64,000 bases of DNA, from positions 310,001 to 374,000 of the forward strand of contig NZ_BMLW01000002.1 in NCBI RefSeq assembly GCF_014645515.1, given 5' to 3'. Origin of the DNA: Oceanobacillus neutriphilus. Lineage in GTDB: Bacteria; Bacillota; Bacilli; Bacillales; Amphibacillaceae. Positions 30,483 to 39,309 of the stretch are shown piece after piece; position 1 is the first letter of the stretch, and each line of letters begins with the position of its first letter. Under the pieces are notes generated by a model. The model ran no database searches and was not told the origin of the DNA. It saw only the letters and a program-made list of their open reading frames with translations. The position numbers were made by a program, and so were the translations under genes.

Positions 30483-30489
30483 CTAAAAA
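30461..30489 (+). promoter_or_regulatory. Promoter of the WYL regulator
   Basis: TTGACA (30461-30466), 17-bp spacer, TAAAAA (30484-30489), 31 bp before the start codon. Confidence 0.5.
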
Positions 30490-30520
30490 TGAAGAAATGT
30501 TTTTGAAAGGCGGTTAACAG

Positions 30521-31453
30521 ATGAAGGTTAGCAGGCTTGTTAGCATTATTATGATACTGCTCGATAAAGAACGCATAAGCGCACAGGAGTTAGCAAATAT
30601 GTTTGAAGTTTCAAAGCGTACAATATACCGCGATATAGATGCCATCAACATGGCTGGTATTCCAATTTACTCAACATCAGGAGTAGGCGGCGGCTTTGAA
30701 ATTATGAAAAACTATAAAATGGATAGAAAGGTTTTTTCAACTGCTGATATTTCTACTATTTTGACAGGACTTTCCAGCCTCTCCAATATGATGCAAAGTA
30801 ACGAACTGATAAATGCTCTTGCGAAAGTAAAAAGTTTTATCCCGGTGGATAGAGTTGACGAGATCAAATTAAAAACAGACCAAATACATATCGATTTAAG
30901 TCAGTGGATAGGTTATAGGAACGTACAAGCCTATTTAGAAACCATAAAAAAAGCTTTACAAGAAAACAAACTGCTTTCGTTTGAATATACTGACCGTCAT
31001 GGAAATAAAACGGAACGGGAAGCTGAAGCCTATCAAATTGTATTGAAGGGTAATCATTGGTATTTTCAAGGATACTGTTATAAAAGAAATGATTTTCGTC
31101 TATTCAAATTAGCTCGTATATCAAATCTAAAATCAGAAGAGATTTTCTTTACACCACGGGATTATCAAAAACCACTATTGGATTTTACGGATATTTTGGA
31201 AACGATACAATCAAAGATCAAACTTCGTATTCATAAATCTGTCATGGATAGAGCACTTGATTATTGTATGTATGAAGGTTTTTCACCAGATGGTACTGAG
31301 CACTACATTGTTACTTTTCCTTTTATAGAAAACGACTATTATTACAATATTCTTTTAAGCTTTGGTGATAAATGTGAATGCTTAGAGCCTTTACATATCC
31401 GGACAGAATTGAAACGGAAAATAGATGGTATAGCTAAGTTATATGGAAGTTAA
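30521..31453 (+). CDS. WYL-domain transcriptional regulator
   Basis: Regulator of 310 aa: an N-terminal HTH_11 winged helix (RISAQELANMFEVSKRTIYRDI then GVGGGFEIMKNYKMD) and a central WYL domain (about 145-225; HWYFQGYCYKRNDFRLFKL), then a C-terminal WCX-like extension. These proteins bind nucleic acid or small ligands and usually control a neighbour. The divergent DJ-1 gene shares a palindromic site with it. Confidence 0.87.
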   Translation: MKVSRLVSIIMILLDKERISAQELANMFEVSKRTIYRDIDAINMAGIPIYSTSGVGGGFEIMKNYKMDRKVFSTADISTILTGLSSLSNMMQSNELINALAKVKSFIPVDRVDEIKLKTDQIHIDLSQWIGYRNVQAYLETIKKALQENKLLSFEYTDRHGNKTEREAEAYQIVLKGNHWYFQGYCYKRNDFRLFKLARISNLKSEEIFFTPRDYQKPLLDFTDILETIQSKIKLRIHKSVMDRALDYCMYEGFSPDGTEHYIVTFPFIENDYYYNILLSFGDKCECLEPLHIRTELKRKIDGIAKLYGS

Positions 31454-31559
31454 ATCAAAAAACTCGATTTTAAACTTATACTGTTTTAGTTAGTTTAATC
31501 TGTTACCATTTATCCCTATCCCAAGAAACCAAAATAACACAATTTAAAGTATACATATT

Positions 31560-32123
31560 CTAAAGAGCATCATTTTTAAAATAAGGTGATGCTCCAGTTC
31601 TATACAACGTATCAACTAATTGAGAAAACTCTTCAGAGGATAAGTCCTTATTTCGTTGAATCCAAAGACGAAACAAAGAAAACGAGGTTGTTATTTGAAA
31701 TTCAATTAAGTATGGTGTCAGTAAATCATTTTTTGAGTAATCTAATTTCAATCTATCTTGAAAAACCTCTTTTTTTAAACGGTCTAAAAAACGGACACTT
31801 CCATGATCCCCTAAAAGAGCACGAAAACTTAACATATATTTTTCCTCGTCTAAACAAGAAAGCGCATTATTAACAGCTTCTTTTGCAGATGATTGTTCGT
31901 TTTCTAAACCTTTTTTAATATAACTCAGTAATTCATCTTCAACATATGTTAATAATTCGTAGATATCAGAAAAGTATTGATAGAACGTGCTGCGGTTATA
32001 CCCTGCTTTATTCGTTATTTCCTGAATTGATATTTTTTCTATTGGCTTTTCCATGTACAATTCACAAAAATTATCTATAATATTTCTTTTCGTTTTTTGA
32101 GTGATTTCTGGTTTCTTATTCAT
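31560..32123 (-). CDS. TetR-family regulator
   Basis: Regulator of 187 aa. The N-terminal HTH is ISIQEITNKAGYNRSTFYQYF. The C-terminal ligand domain has no recognisable class. Its gene is divergent from a ketopantoate-reductase-like gene, and a near-perfect palindrome lies in the 139-bp gap, so it probably represses that gene. Confidence 0.85.
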   Translation of the reverse strand: MNKKPEITQKTKRNIIDNFCELYMEKPIEKISIQEITNKAGYNRSTFYQYFSDIYELLTYVEDELLSYIKKGLENEQSSAKEAVNNALSCLDEEKYMLSFRALLGDHGSVRFLDRLKKEVFQDRLKLDYSKNDLLTPYLIEFQITTSFSLFRLWIQRNKDLSSEEFSQLVDTLYRTGASPYFKNDAL

Positions 32124-32217
32124 AGTTTGTCTCCTTTTTGATAAATATACTATCCAACAATAATAAAAAAATTGATGGTTGATGAAATTAGTTTATAATC
32201 ATATACTTTTCATCATA

Positions 32218-32230
32218 CAACACGTTGTTG
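32218..32230. promoter_or_regulatory. Near-palindrome, candidate TetR operator
   Basis: CAACAC-G-TTGTTG, one mismatch from perfect symmetry, 33 bp before the reductase start. Related half-sites (CCAACAAT) occur near 32153. Confidence 0.4.
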
Positions 32231-32262
32231 CATAATCAAAATGAAATACATGGAGGAGAAAT

Positions 32263-33177
32263 ATGATAGATAAAAGTAGAATTTTAATTTTTGGTGCAGG
32301 CGTTATAGGAAGTGCGTATGCAATCAAATTCATAGAGGCTGGATTTGATGTCACTTTATTTGCGCGTTCTAACAGATTTATTGCATTGAAGGAAAAAGGA
32401 ATACAATACAACGAAAAAGGCGAGGCTAAATCTATAAAAGTAAATGTTATTAATAGACTTGAAAATGATGATGTGTATGATTTCATTTTTGTTACCGTCC
32501 GTTATGAACAATCTGAAGCAGCATTACTAACTTTAAAGGATAATAAGAGCAAAAATATTGTTACAATGATGAATAACTCTGCTGGACTTTCTTTGTGGCA
32601 AAGTATTTTAGGAGATAAACTTTTGCCTGCTTTTCCTGGAATTGGCGGACAAATCAAAGATGGGGTATTGTATGCTCGATTTCCACCTAAAGTTCTGGCA
32701 GGAGCTGTATTTGGGGAAGTAAACGGTTCGGTCACAAAACGAATAAGAAGTCTTGCTAAATTATTTGAAGCAGCAAATCTTCCTTACAAAATTAAGGATA
32801 ATATGAATGATTATTTAATAACACATTCCGTATCAGATATTGCAATGATTGGTGCTTTACATCTTGATAATAAGATAGTCGATGAAAAAACAATTAGATC
32901 CAGAAAAACTGCACATGGGATCACAATCACTTTAAAAAAATATTTAAATGCCATACAAAAAGCTGGTGTTACGCTTAAACCGTCATTCTATAAAGTCATG
33001 CTTAAATGTCCAAGTTTTATTCTCGATTTTTTCTTTATGATTTGGCTGCGCACGAAAATGGTAAATGATATGTTAGCTCCGGAATTTGCAAATAGTGCAA
33101 ACAATGAAGTATTAAAATTAAATAAAGATTTATTACATTTTTTAAAACGGAATAATGTTAAAACAGATAAATTATAG
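32263..33177 (+). CDS. Ketopantoate reductase-like (PanE/ApbA) oxidoreductase
   Basis: NADPH-binding protein of 304 aa. The Rossmann motif is ILIFGAGVIGSAYAIKFIEAG; the middle has VTVRYEQ and IVTMMNNSAGL-type strands, and GIGGQIKDG follows. The C-terminal half is less like true PanE and lacks an obvious catalytic Lys/Glu pair in the usual place. With a divergent TetR it is more likely a stress-induced reductase than the housekeeping pantothenate enzyme. Confidence 0.75.
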   Translation: MIDKSRILIFGAGVIGSAYAIKFIEAGFDVTLFARSNRFIALKEKGIQYNEKGEAKSIKVNVINRLENDDVYDFIFVTVRYEQSEAALLTLKDNKSKNIVTMMNNSAGLSLWQSILGDKLLPAFPGIGGQIKDGVLYARFPPKVLAGAVFGEVNGSVTKRIRSLAKLFEAANLPYKIKDNMNDYLITHSVSDIAMIGALHLDNKIVDEKTIRSRKTAHGITITLKKYLNAIQKAGVTLKPSFYKVMLKCPSFILDFFFMIWLRTKMVNDMLAPEFANSANNEVLKLNKDLLHFLKRNNVKTDKL

Positions 33178-33338
33178 AACTGATTCACTTAGCAGCCCTT
33201 TATAATAATTGAATGAATTTCATAATTCTTAACCCCTCTGTGCCAATGAGTTCAGGACACGAAAAAAGAAGTATCTCCCCAAATCTTGTGTAATGGTAGT
33301 TGACTACACAACCATAAAAAGACTGGAGGAGTATTCCT

Positions 33339-33374
33339 ATGACTATGATACGACAATCAAGCTTATTGGGCATC
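33339..33374 (+). pseudogene. Fragment of a transposase start
   Basis: TGGAGGAG precedes a short frame MTMIRQSSLLGI, then a stop. The MTMIRQ start resembles that of some Bacillus IS transposases. The frame is cut where it meets the minus-strand IS200 relic, so it may be the 5' stub of an older element. Confidence 0.3.
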
Positions 33375-33758
33375 TAAAAACTTTATATATTCTTTAATTG
33401 CTTCTTCTGTGATATTTCCTACTGTCGAAACATAATATCCTCTTGCCCAGAATGCTCTTGACCACTTACTTCCAAATTGTGGATGTTTATCAAATATCAT
33501 CAGAGCGCTTTTTCTCTTTAAGTAGCCTACAAATTCAGATACACTTTGTTTTGGTGGGATACTTACACACAAATGAACATGATCTGAACATACTATTCCT
33601 TCTACGATTCCGATATTTTTATACGCACATAGTTTTTTTAATATTTCTCTCACATCATTTCTTACTTGACCGTACATTACCTTTCTCCTGTACTACGGGA
33701 TAAACACAATGTGATAATGGCATTTCCATTTTGTATGTGATAAGCTTGAACTATTGAT
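33363..33758 (-). pseudogene. tnpA: Broken IS200 transposase
   Basis: The 104-residue open part (33363-33677) has the HUH motif SDHVHLCVS and the Tyr region GYYVSTVGNITEE. Upstream, the same frame continues with SHTKWKCHYHIVFIP, then an amber TAG where relatives have Lys, then YRRKVMYG. The start position after AGGAGGAGG reads ATC instead of ATG. The copy is therefore dead. A left-end-type stem CCCCAGC/GCTGGGG lies at 33862-33878; no right-end hairpin is seen. Confidence 0.85.
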
Positions 33759-33861
33759 ATTACCTCCTCCTATTCATCTGATATTGGCTTGCGACACCAT
33801 TATCAGTCTAGCATAGGAGGCTTTTTTATATTCGGTGTATCACTACTGCTTACTCAATTCT

Positions 33862-33878
33862 CCCCAGCATAGCTGGGG
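33862..33878. repeat. Subterminal hairpin of the broken IS200 copy
   Basis: CCCCAGC-ATA-GCTGGGG, about 100 bp upstream of the relic transposase, where an IS200 left-end stem is expected. Confidence 0.5.
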
Positions 33879-33889
33879 GATTAAGTTTT

Positions 33890-34840
33890 TCATTCAGACC
33901 TGCCCTCACCAAATGCAGATCTCAATAAAACCGTCGTCTCTTCTAAAGCGTTTTTACCCTGTTTCAAAAATGCTGCCATGGCGACGAACCCGTGAATCAC
34001 ACCGTTATACCTTGTAAGAGTAACAGGTACTCCTGCTTCTTTTAACCGTTTTCCATATGCCTCCCCTTCGTCTCGGAGCGGATCATATTCAGCAGTTACA
34101 ATGATGGCGGGAGGTAAATTTGAAACATCATCGATGAGAAGTGGTGAAGCAAAAGGGTTTTTAGCTTCCTCCAGAGTTTTTAAATAGTGTTTTCGATAAT
34201 ATTTCAAGGCTTTCTTTGTAAGAACATAACCTTTTCCGTTTTCACGACGAGAAACTGTATCAAAAGAAAATTGAGTAAGGGGATAAAGCAGCATTTGACA
34301 GATTAATTTGGGTGATCCTTTCTGCTTAGCCTGATAAGATACAACAGTTGCAAGATTTCCTCCCGAACTATCTCCTCCAACGGCGATACGGGATGGATCA
34401 ATATTTAGTTCCGTTGCATGTTGTGATATCCACTGTGTAGCAGCATAACAATCCTCAACAGCTGCGGGAAATTGATGTTCCGGAGCAAGTCGATAGTCCA
34501 CTGATACCACAACACACTCAGCCCTATTTGTGATCGCGCGGCAGATGTAATCATGGGTCTCTAAATTACCGGTTACAAATCCACCCCCGTGAAAAAATAC
34601 CATAACAGGTTGCCGTTCTGTGTCTCTAGAATAATTATAAATCCTTATTGGAATATTTCCACCAGGTCCCTGAATATTCCGATTCACTATTTTATTTACA
34701 GGTTCAAGTTTCTTACCTGGAGTTTTATTCGTCGCGATAAAAGCTTCTCGTTCTTGTTTGGGAGGTAAACTGCCTAATGGTGGACTTCCGGAAGCTTCAA
34801 TGTTTTTAAGTATTGTTTTCATTTGTGCATCCATTACCAC
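33890..34840 (-). CDS. HSL-family esterase/lipase
   Basis: Carboxylesterase of 316 aa, hormone-sensitive-lipase group. The oxyanion motif is FFHGGGFVTGN, the nucleophile Ser is in VGGDSSGGNLA, the Asp in EYDPLRDEG and the His in GVIHGFVAM. DYRLAPEHQFPAA is a family block. The most likely start is GTG at 34840, with AAAGGGG nine bases upstream; an ATG two codons later is possible. It stands alone next to IS debris. Confidence 0.9.
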   Translation of the reverse strand: MVMDAQMKTILKNIEASGSPPLGSLPPKQEREAFIATNKTPGKKLEPVNKIVNRNIQGPGGNIPIRIYNYSRDTERQPVMVFFHGGGFVTGNLETHDYICRAITNRAECVVVSVDYRLAPEHQFPAAVEDCYAATQWISQHATELNIDPSRIAVGGDSSGGNLATVVSYQAKQKGSPKLICQMLLYPLTQFSFDTVSRRENGKGYVLTKKALKYYRKHYLKTLEEAKNPFASPLLIDDVSNLPPAIIVTAEYDPLRDEGEAYGKRLKEAGVPVTLTRYNGVIHGFVAMAAFLKQGKNALEETTVLLRSAFGEGRSE

Positions 34841-35295
34841 AATATATTTCCCCTTTCCATGGTTACTAATTGATCTACTCCTTTAACCAATTCTTAAATA
34901 GTGCCTAATCGAACGCTTGCATTTTCTTTTTTTAATCCCCTGTTGTTATTCCATTATGGCCGACCAGAAAATATAATTCTGATTGACCTTATAATACGAA
35001 TAGCCCGTTTTTGGAAATGGAATCCGCATATTTCTATGATAAAAGCGTTCATGATTGGAAAACTTTTATCTGATAGATACTGCACTTGTTTATAAAAAGT
35101 GTGTGATCTGCTGTTAGTCCTTGACAGAGAACAATCGCAAATTTCTGATACTTAAATAATAGCTACTCATTTGGGGCTAAAAATCAAAATCTTTTTCCGC
35201 GTATTCCATTAATTTTCCTGATTGGAAAACTGTTTTGATCGGAATAAATCAAGTATATCATATTAAGCGCTTACAATTATTACAGGAAGCAAATT
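34841..35295. other. Intergenic upstream of the spore-like cluster
   Basis: About 450 bp. Short open frames exist on the plus strand but lack ribosome sites. No promoter could be assigned with confidence, including sporulation sigma types. Confidence 0.35.
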
Positions 35296-35562
35296 TTGTT
35301 AAGGGAGCACTTTAAAGTGCCTTCTTATCAGGGCATTCCCGGAATTACTTTGGAGCATTTTTATGAGGAGATGAATGAGCAATGGAAGAAGGTGATTCGA
35401 ATGCAACATCCAGAAAATAATGATGATTATCTTCTGCAACAATTTGAAAAAGAGATTGAAAATAAAGAAGAAAGAAAAGTGAACTTATTACGAAATCATT
35501 CACATTTATTCCTTTTTAACGGTGAAAGTTTCCGTTATAAGGAATCATTCATACAGCCATAA
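35296..35562 (+). CDS. Hypothetical protein at the head of the DUF4183 cluster
   Basis: Frame of 88 aa starting at TTG with GGAAG six bases upstream. Sequence includes VPSYQGIPGITLEHFYEEMN, a charged helical middle rich in Glu/Lys and FNGESFRYKESF near the end. No signal peptide or membrane helix. I do not recognise a family. It lies 130 bp upstream of the DUF4183 genes on the same strand; membership of that cluster is only suggested by position. Confidence 0.45.
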   Translation: MLREHFKVPSYQGIPGITLEHFYEEMNEQWKKVIRMQHPENNDDYLLQQFEKEIENKEERKVNLLRNHSHLFLFNGESFRYKESFIQP

Positions 35563-35692
35563 TTCGGGACGGCAAGGGACATACATTTTTTACTTGCCAA
35601 ATACAGCCAGCTGCACAGTCAAATCATCTTCTTTTTAAATAAGATATAAAAAAGTACATCAAAATTTCATTTAGGAGGGGGGTGAAATACCG

Positions 35693-36151
35693 TTGAATGA
35701 AAGCTATTATCATAGTAGAAAGCAACGTGGCAGGGATTCTTGTCCAAATTGCCACTGCCATCATTGCAGTAAAGAGCGCAAAAGGATTCATGAGGGAAAT
35801 AAAAATAGCACATCCAATACAAATACATTTAATCCTGTATTTAATCCGTCTATTACAATCAATATATCCCCTGAATATACGCCGCCCCCCATAGGAGTGG
35901 AGACTGTCCAATACCTTACCCTTGCCGAAGAAGGGAAAAAGGTTTATACGAACAAGGATGCATTAAAGCAATATGGAAGCAGCGATATACTTGATCCGGA
36001 CAACGTTTCAACGCTTCATTTATTTGTCAACGGAGTGTTACAGCCCCCATCCATTTACAGTGTCCAGGAAGGTATTCTTCACTTAGAATCCAGTGACCTT
36101 CCTCCAAAGGATGCCCCAATTACGCTTCTGTTTGTCATGGTTAATGGATAA
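35693..36151 (+). CDS. DUF4183 protein with Cys/His-rich N-terminus
   Basis: Protein of 152 aa. The N-terminus is short and basic with CPNCHCHHC (about 17-25). An Asn/Thr-rich linker follows, then a DUF4183 domain (about 70-152) with LFVNGVLQPPSIYSVQEGIL and a hydrophobic last strand. The only in-frame start is TTG, eight bases after a very strong AGGAGGGGGGTG. DUF4183 proteins are, as far as I recall, found near spore-surface genes of Bacillus. A surface or filament role is inference; the Cys cluster could crosslink. Confidence 0.7.
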   Translation: MNESYYHSRKQRGRDSCPNCHCHHCSKERKRIHEGNKNSTSNTNTFNPVFNPSITINISPEYTPPPIGVETVQYLTLAEEGKKVYTNKDALKQYGSSDILDPDNVSTLHLFVNGVLQPPSIYSVQEGILHLESSDLPPKDAPITLLFVMVNG

Positions 36152-36291
36152 TATCACCTTTCTATTTAGTGAGTAAGCCTTTTTTAACGGGACAATTTGT
36201 TCACTTCCAATACGAACTAGTTAGTCCAACCAAGCATTTCCAACTCCTCTTCATAGAATACAATGTGGTTGATAGAAAATTGGAGGTGAAA

Positions 36292-36681
36292 ATGAATATG
36301 GCACTTCAGTTAATGAAAATCGCTATTAGTGGCACAATTGACACAGATGTTAATCCTGATTCCGCGAAATTCTTTTATATCACAACAGAAGATACTGCAG
36401 CAGGAAGCACATTATCTATTGATGCTGCAAGTTTCCTAGGGGATGATGGTGAAGCGGTAACGACACTTCCAGAACTTGCAGAAGATAATAGTTATTTCAC
36501 CGTGGAAATTAACGGTGTTGAGCAAATGCAAGGCTTATCAACATATACACCAGGTGCTACAGGGACAGGTTCCTTAGATATTGCTGTTCCTGCTGGTGGA
36601 GGGTCCATTCCAGCAAACCAAACCGTTATCTTGCAAGTCGTTAATTTCGCAGCAACATCCTCAGGATCATTTGACACCTAG
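36292..36681 (+). CDS. DUF4183-like protein
   Basis: Protein of 129 aa; start ATG at 36292, five bases after GGAGG. The frame open further upstream has no ribosome site. The sequence is rich in small residues and beta-prone: FFYITTEDTAAGSTLSIDA, VEINGVEQMQGLSTYTPGAT, then a final strand VILQVVNFAATSSG. NGVEQ...YTPGATGTG matches the DUF4183 pattern of the previous gene, so the two look like tandem paralogues. No signal peptide, as for proteins assembled by the mother cell on the spore. Function unknown. Confidence 0.65.
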   Translation: MNMALQLMKIAISGTIDTDVNPDSAKFFYITTEDTAAGSTLSIDAASFLGDDGEAVTTLPELAEDNSYFTVEINGVEQMQGLSTYTPGATGTGSLDIAVPAGGGSIPANQTVILQVVNFAATSSGSFDT

Positions 36682-36695
36682 CATAAAAGTACTAC

Positions 36696-36729
36696 CTTTG
36701 TGCCCGCCAGAGACTGGCAGGGCACAAAG
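36696..36729 (+). terminator. Hairpin after the second DUF4183 gene
   Basis: CTTTGTGCCC-GCCA pairs with TGGC-A-GGGCACAAAG, 14 bp after the stop. The T-tract is poor, so it may be a 3' stabiliser or processing hairpin rather than a full terminator. Confidence 0.5.
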
Positions 36730-36864
36730 AAATGTATCTATTTTCACCATAAACACCTCATATAAGAAAAAATCTGTTTAAATTACCGCATTTTTTTGGA
36801 AGTTTGGATAACATGATACTGTCATACTTTTCATTTCTTTTAAAGAATAACAGGGGGAATAGTT

Positions 36865-37263
36865 ATGAGTATTGAATTCTTTTCATTGGGTCCGACAGCT
36901 ATTCAAATATTTAATGCAGGAGAGCAAAATCCACAAAAAGCAAAACGAATTGTTTATGGACAGGCTACGTCAAATGCAAATGGTATAGCTACACTTTATT
37001 TCACAGACAATGGATTAGCAGATGGAAATCCATTATTAGATACGATTGATTATGCGGTATCAAGCGTATATTCAACAAATTCTACGATAAATGCAAGACC
37101 AAGAGTACAAATGCGTGAGAAGAACATTACTGGAAAATATGTTTCGGCCAATGTTACAAATATTAGTGGTGTAACCGTTCTGGGCATAAGTGTATTGGGT
37201 TCGGAAAATCCAATGAGTGGCGTTGTTGTGGATTTTATGATTTTGGGTAGTTTTAATAATTAA
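36865..37263 (+). CDS. Small beta-rich protein of unknown function
   Basis: Protein of 132 aa starting ATG after AGGGGGAA. It is rich in Gly/Asn/Thr/Val with strand-like repeats (KRIVYGQATSNANGIATLYF, SANVTNISGVTVLGISVLG) and no signal or membrane segment. It resembles small structural subunits but I recognise no family. It follows the DUF4183 genes on the same strand behind its own untranslated region, and is followed directly by IS4 debris. Confidence 0.6.
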   Translation: MSIEFFSLGPTAIQIFNAGEQNPQKAKRIVYGQATSNANGIATLYFTDNGLADGNPLLDTIDYAVSSVYSTNSTINARPRVQMREKNITGKYVSANVTNISGVTVLGISVLGSENPMSGVVVDFMILGSFNN

Positions 37264-37853
37264 GATAGACCTTCTCTGAATGGAAAGACATACATGGCTT
37301 CCTTATCATCCACCAGCACTTCCAATTGATTGCAGTCATGTTCCTTCACTGGTGTTATCGCAGCTTTTTCGGGATAAACCGTATCCTTGTTCATAAAAAC
37401 CAACAAATGTAACTTGACCCCTGCTTGGTTTTTCGGAACTTAGCCCACTTATAACGGGGGAGGTTAAGGGGCAGCGTACTGGAATCAATAATCTTTAAAG
37501 GAAGTCCTTTCACGGCTTTATTTTCATAGCTTTTAATCTGATAAACCAAATCTAAAAATAGGGTCACTAAGATAGAAGGATTGATTTCGTTGTTTTTTCG
37601 TAAAAGCTGGGAAGCACTAATGCTTTTCAATCCTGCAGCGTTTTGAAAATCAGCATCTAAAAGTGCATCACTAAGAGCTTGAAGTCCCTCTGTTTCATGT
37701 ACCTGTGCATAAAACATGACCTTCAAATAGGCTTCTGTCGTCAGTTTTTTGTATAGGTATCTTGTTTATAATTTGTCACTTGTTCGAAAAGTTTTTTGAA
37801 ATTTATTGGTGCAATCCATTTACCAAATGAAGTTTTCGTGTATTCTTGTCCAT
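37262..37853 (-). pseudogene. IS4-family transposase relic (N-terminal half)
   Basis: From ATG at 37853 the frame reads MDKNTRKTSFGKWIAPINF and YKQDTYTKK, then shifts in an A-run before LTTEAYLKVMFYAQV. A long clean stretch follows (GLKSISASQLLRKNN; IIDSSTLPLN with the first catalytic Asp), then a second shift near 37420 into GVKLHLLVFMNKDTVYP and EHDCNQLEVLVDDKEAMYVF. The copy ends there, about half of the protein. Two frameshifts and the truncation make it inactive. Confidence 0.85.
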
Positions 37854-38079
37854 AAGTTGTGTTCCTTTATATTGGATTTGGACAGAAATTCACCTGACCA
37901 ATTCATTATAAAGGATTTTTTTATGGTTTAAAACAGTAAAAACCGAAAATTAGGATTATTTTGTATTATTCGACATAATTAATGAAATGCTAGTGGACAC
38001 AAATATATATCATTTTTCATCTAGTCAAGTATTTCATGTAAGGTACGATTCGTAGAAGAAAAGGATACAAATTCATTAC
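37854..38079. other. Spacer between IS relic and Zur boxes
   Basis: About 225 bp, AT-rich, probably including the decayed IS4 end. No gene seen. Confidence 0.35.
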
Positions 38080-38100
38080 TAAATCGTAATGATTACTATT
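38080..38100. promoter_or_regulatory. Zur-like box 1
   Basis: TAAATCGTAATGATTACTATT matches the Bacillus Zur palindrome (AAATCGTAATNATTACGATTT) closely, with an almost perfect CGTAAT-G-ATTAC core. It lies about 190 bp upstream of the permease gene. Confidence 0.75.
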
Positions 38101-38171
38101 ATAAACTATAAAGTTATATTTTAATATCGGAAAATAGAATAATTTTATTTTATAAATAATATATATAATGA

Positions 38172-38192
38172 AACAGGAATCATTACGAATTA
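38172..38192. promoter_or_regulatory. Zur-like box 2 (inverted orientation)
   Basis: The complement reads TAATTCGTAATGATTCCTGTT and matches box 1 at 18 of 21 positions. It sits about 100 bp upstream of the permease gene, near several possible -10 sequences. Confidence 0.65.
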
Positions 38193-38293
38193 CAAATATC
38201 TTTCAATTATACTTAAATCAGTCACTAGCATCTGAATAATAGAAAGGAATGAAAAATTGAACATAATAATAATCGCAGGAGGGGATTGGACGA

Positions 38294-39301
38294 ATGTTTT
38301 CTCGTCAACTTCAATCATACTTATTTGACGTTACAGGGTTAGTGGTGATGATCATTGTATTTTACTTTATTTCTGCCAGTCAATCGATTGGAAAAATATT
38401 TTCCATTAATATGCCAAGTTCATTTTTACAATTAAATACTATATTTTTAAGTATCTTAATAGAAGCCATTCCATTTATTTTAATTAGCGTATTAATTGCA
38501 GGTTTCATCCAAATTTTTATTACAGAAGATCATATTAAACGATGGATTCCCAAAAATAGATTTGCAGCAATTTTTGTAAGTTGTGTAGTCGGAGCAATAT
38601 TTCCAGCTTGCGAGTGTGGTATTGTGCCTATTGTTAGAAGGTTAATTAGCAAGGGAGTACCAACTTATGCTGGAGTCGGTTTTCTTTTAACTGGCCCGTT
38701 AATTAATCCAATTGTTATTTTTTCAACTTATGTAGCATTGGGAAGTAAGATGGCAGGATTAAGAATGGGGATTGGTTTTATAGCTGCTTTAGCTATAGCG
38801 TTTATTATTAGCCTTTTATTCAAGTCGAACCAACTTCAACATAACGGAGCTGGATTTAGCAATACAGCTGTGAATACAGGTAAGCAACACCAGTCACTTT
38901 TTTCGAAATTAGAGGATATGTTAAAACATGCAATCGATGAATTTTTTGATATGGGAAAATATTTAATTATCGGAGCCTTTGTAGCGGCTTTGGTTCAAAC
39001 TTATGTAACAACAACGTCGCTATTTATTTTAGGTGATAGTGTGGCAGGCTCATCCATTATTATGATGGCTCTTGCTTATGTTTTATCTTTGTGTTCAGAA
39101 GCGGATGCCTTTATCGGAGCTTCATTTAAAAATCTGGTACCGTCTACTTCCATTCTAGCATTTTTAGTATATGGGCCAATGATTGATTTAAAAAATACAA
39201 TCATGTTATGGGGAGCATTTAAGACCAAGTTTGTTCTGACATTATTTATTTTAATTACCTTAATTGTGTTTTTGCTTATTAACCTAATTACACTATTGTA
39301 A
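38294..39301 (+). CDS. Permease of the COG0701/DUF318 family
   Basis: Membrane protein of 335 aa with eight or so helices. The family signature FPACECGIVPIVRRLISKGVP holds a conserved Cys pair and lies near residue 105; a second GPLINPIVI motif follows. The B. subtilis homologue is YcgR and some relatives export arsenic compounds. The next gene is its usual partner (YcgQ type), 8 bp downstream. Two Zur-like boxes upstream suggest induction by zinc starvation, so a zinc- or metal-linked transport role is inferred. AGGAGGGG precedes the ATG. Confidence 0.85.
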   Translation: MFSRQLQSYLFDVTGLVVMIIVFYFISASQSIGKIFSINMPSSFLQLNTIFLSILIEAIPFILISVLIAGFIQIFITEDHIKRWIPKNRFAAIFVSCVVGAIFPACECGIVPIVRRLISKGVPTYAGVGFLLTGPLINPIVIFSTYVALGSKMAGLRMGIGFIAALAIAFIISLLFKSNQLQHNGAGFSNTAVNTGKQHQSLFSKLEDMLKHAIDEFFDMGKYLIIGAFVAALVQTYVTTTSLFILGDSVAGSSIIMMALAYVLSLCSEADAFIGASFKNLVPSTSILAFLVYGPMIDLKNTIMLWGAFKTKFVLTLFILITLIVFLLINLITLL

Positions 39302-39309
39302 GGATGTGA

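Noticed and set aside
33890-34840. Esterase as part of the neighbouring IS element
   Set aside because: It is a complete HSL esterase with its own start and catalytic triad. IS200 elements carry no such cargo.
34901-35095. 64-codon plus-strand ORF before the DUF4183 cluster
   Set aside because: No ribosome site and no recognisable sequence. It is likely chance in a spacer.
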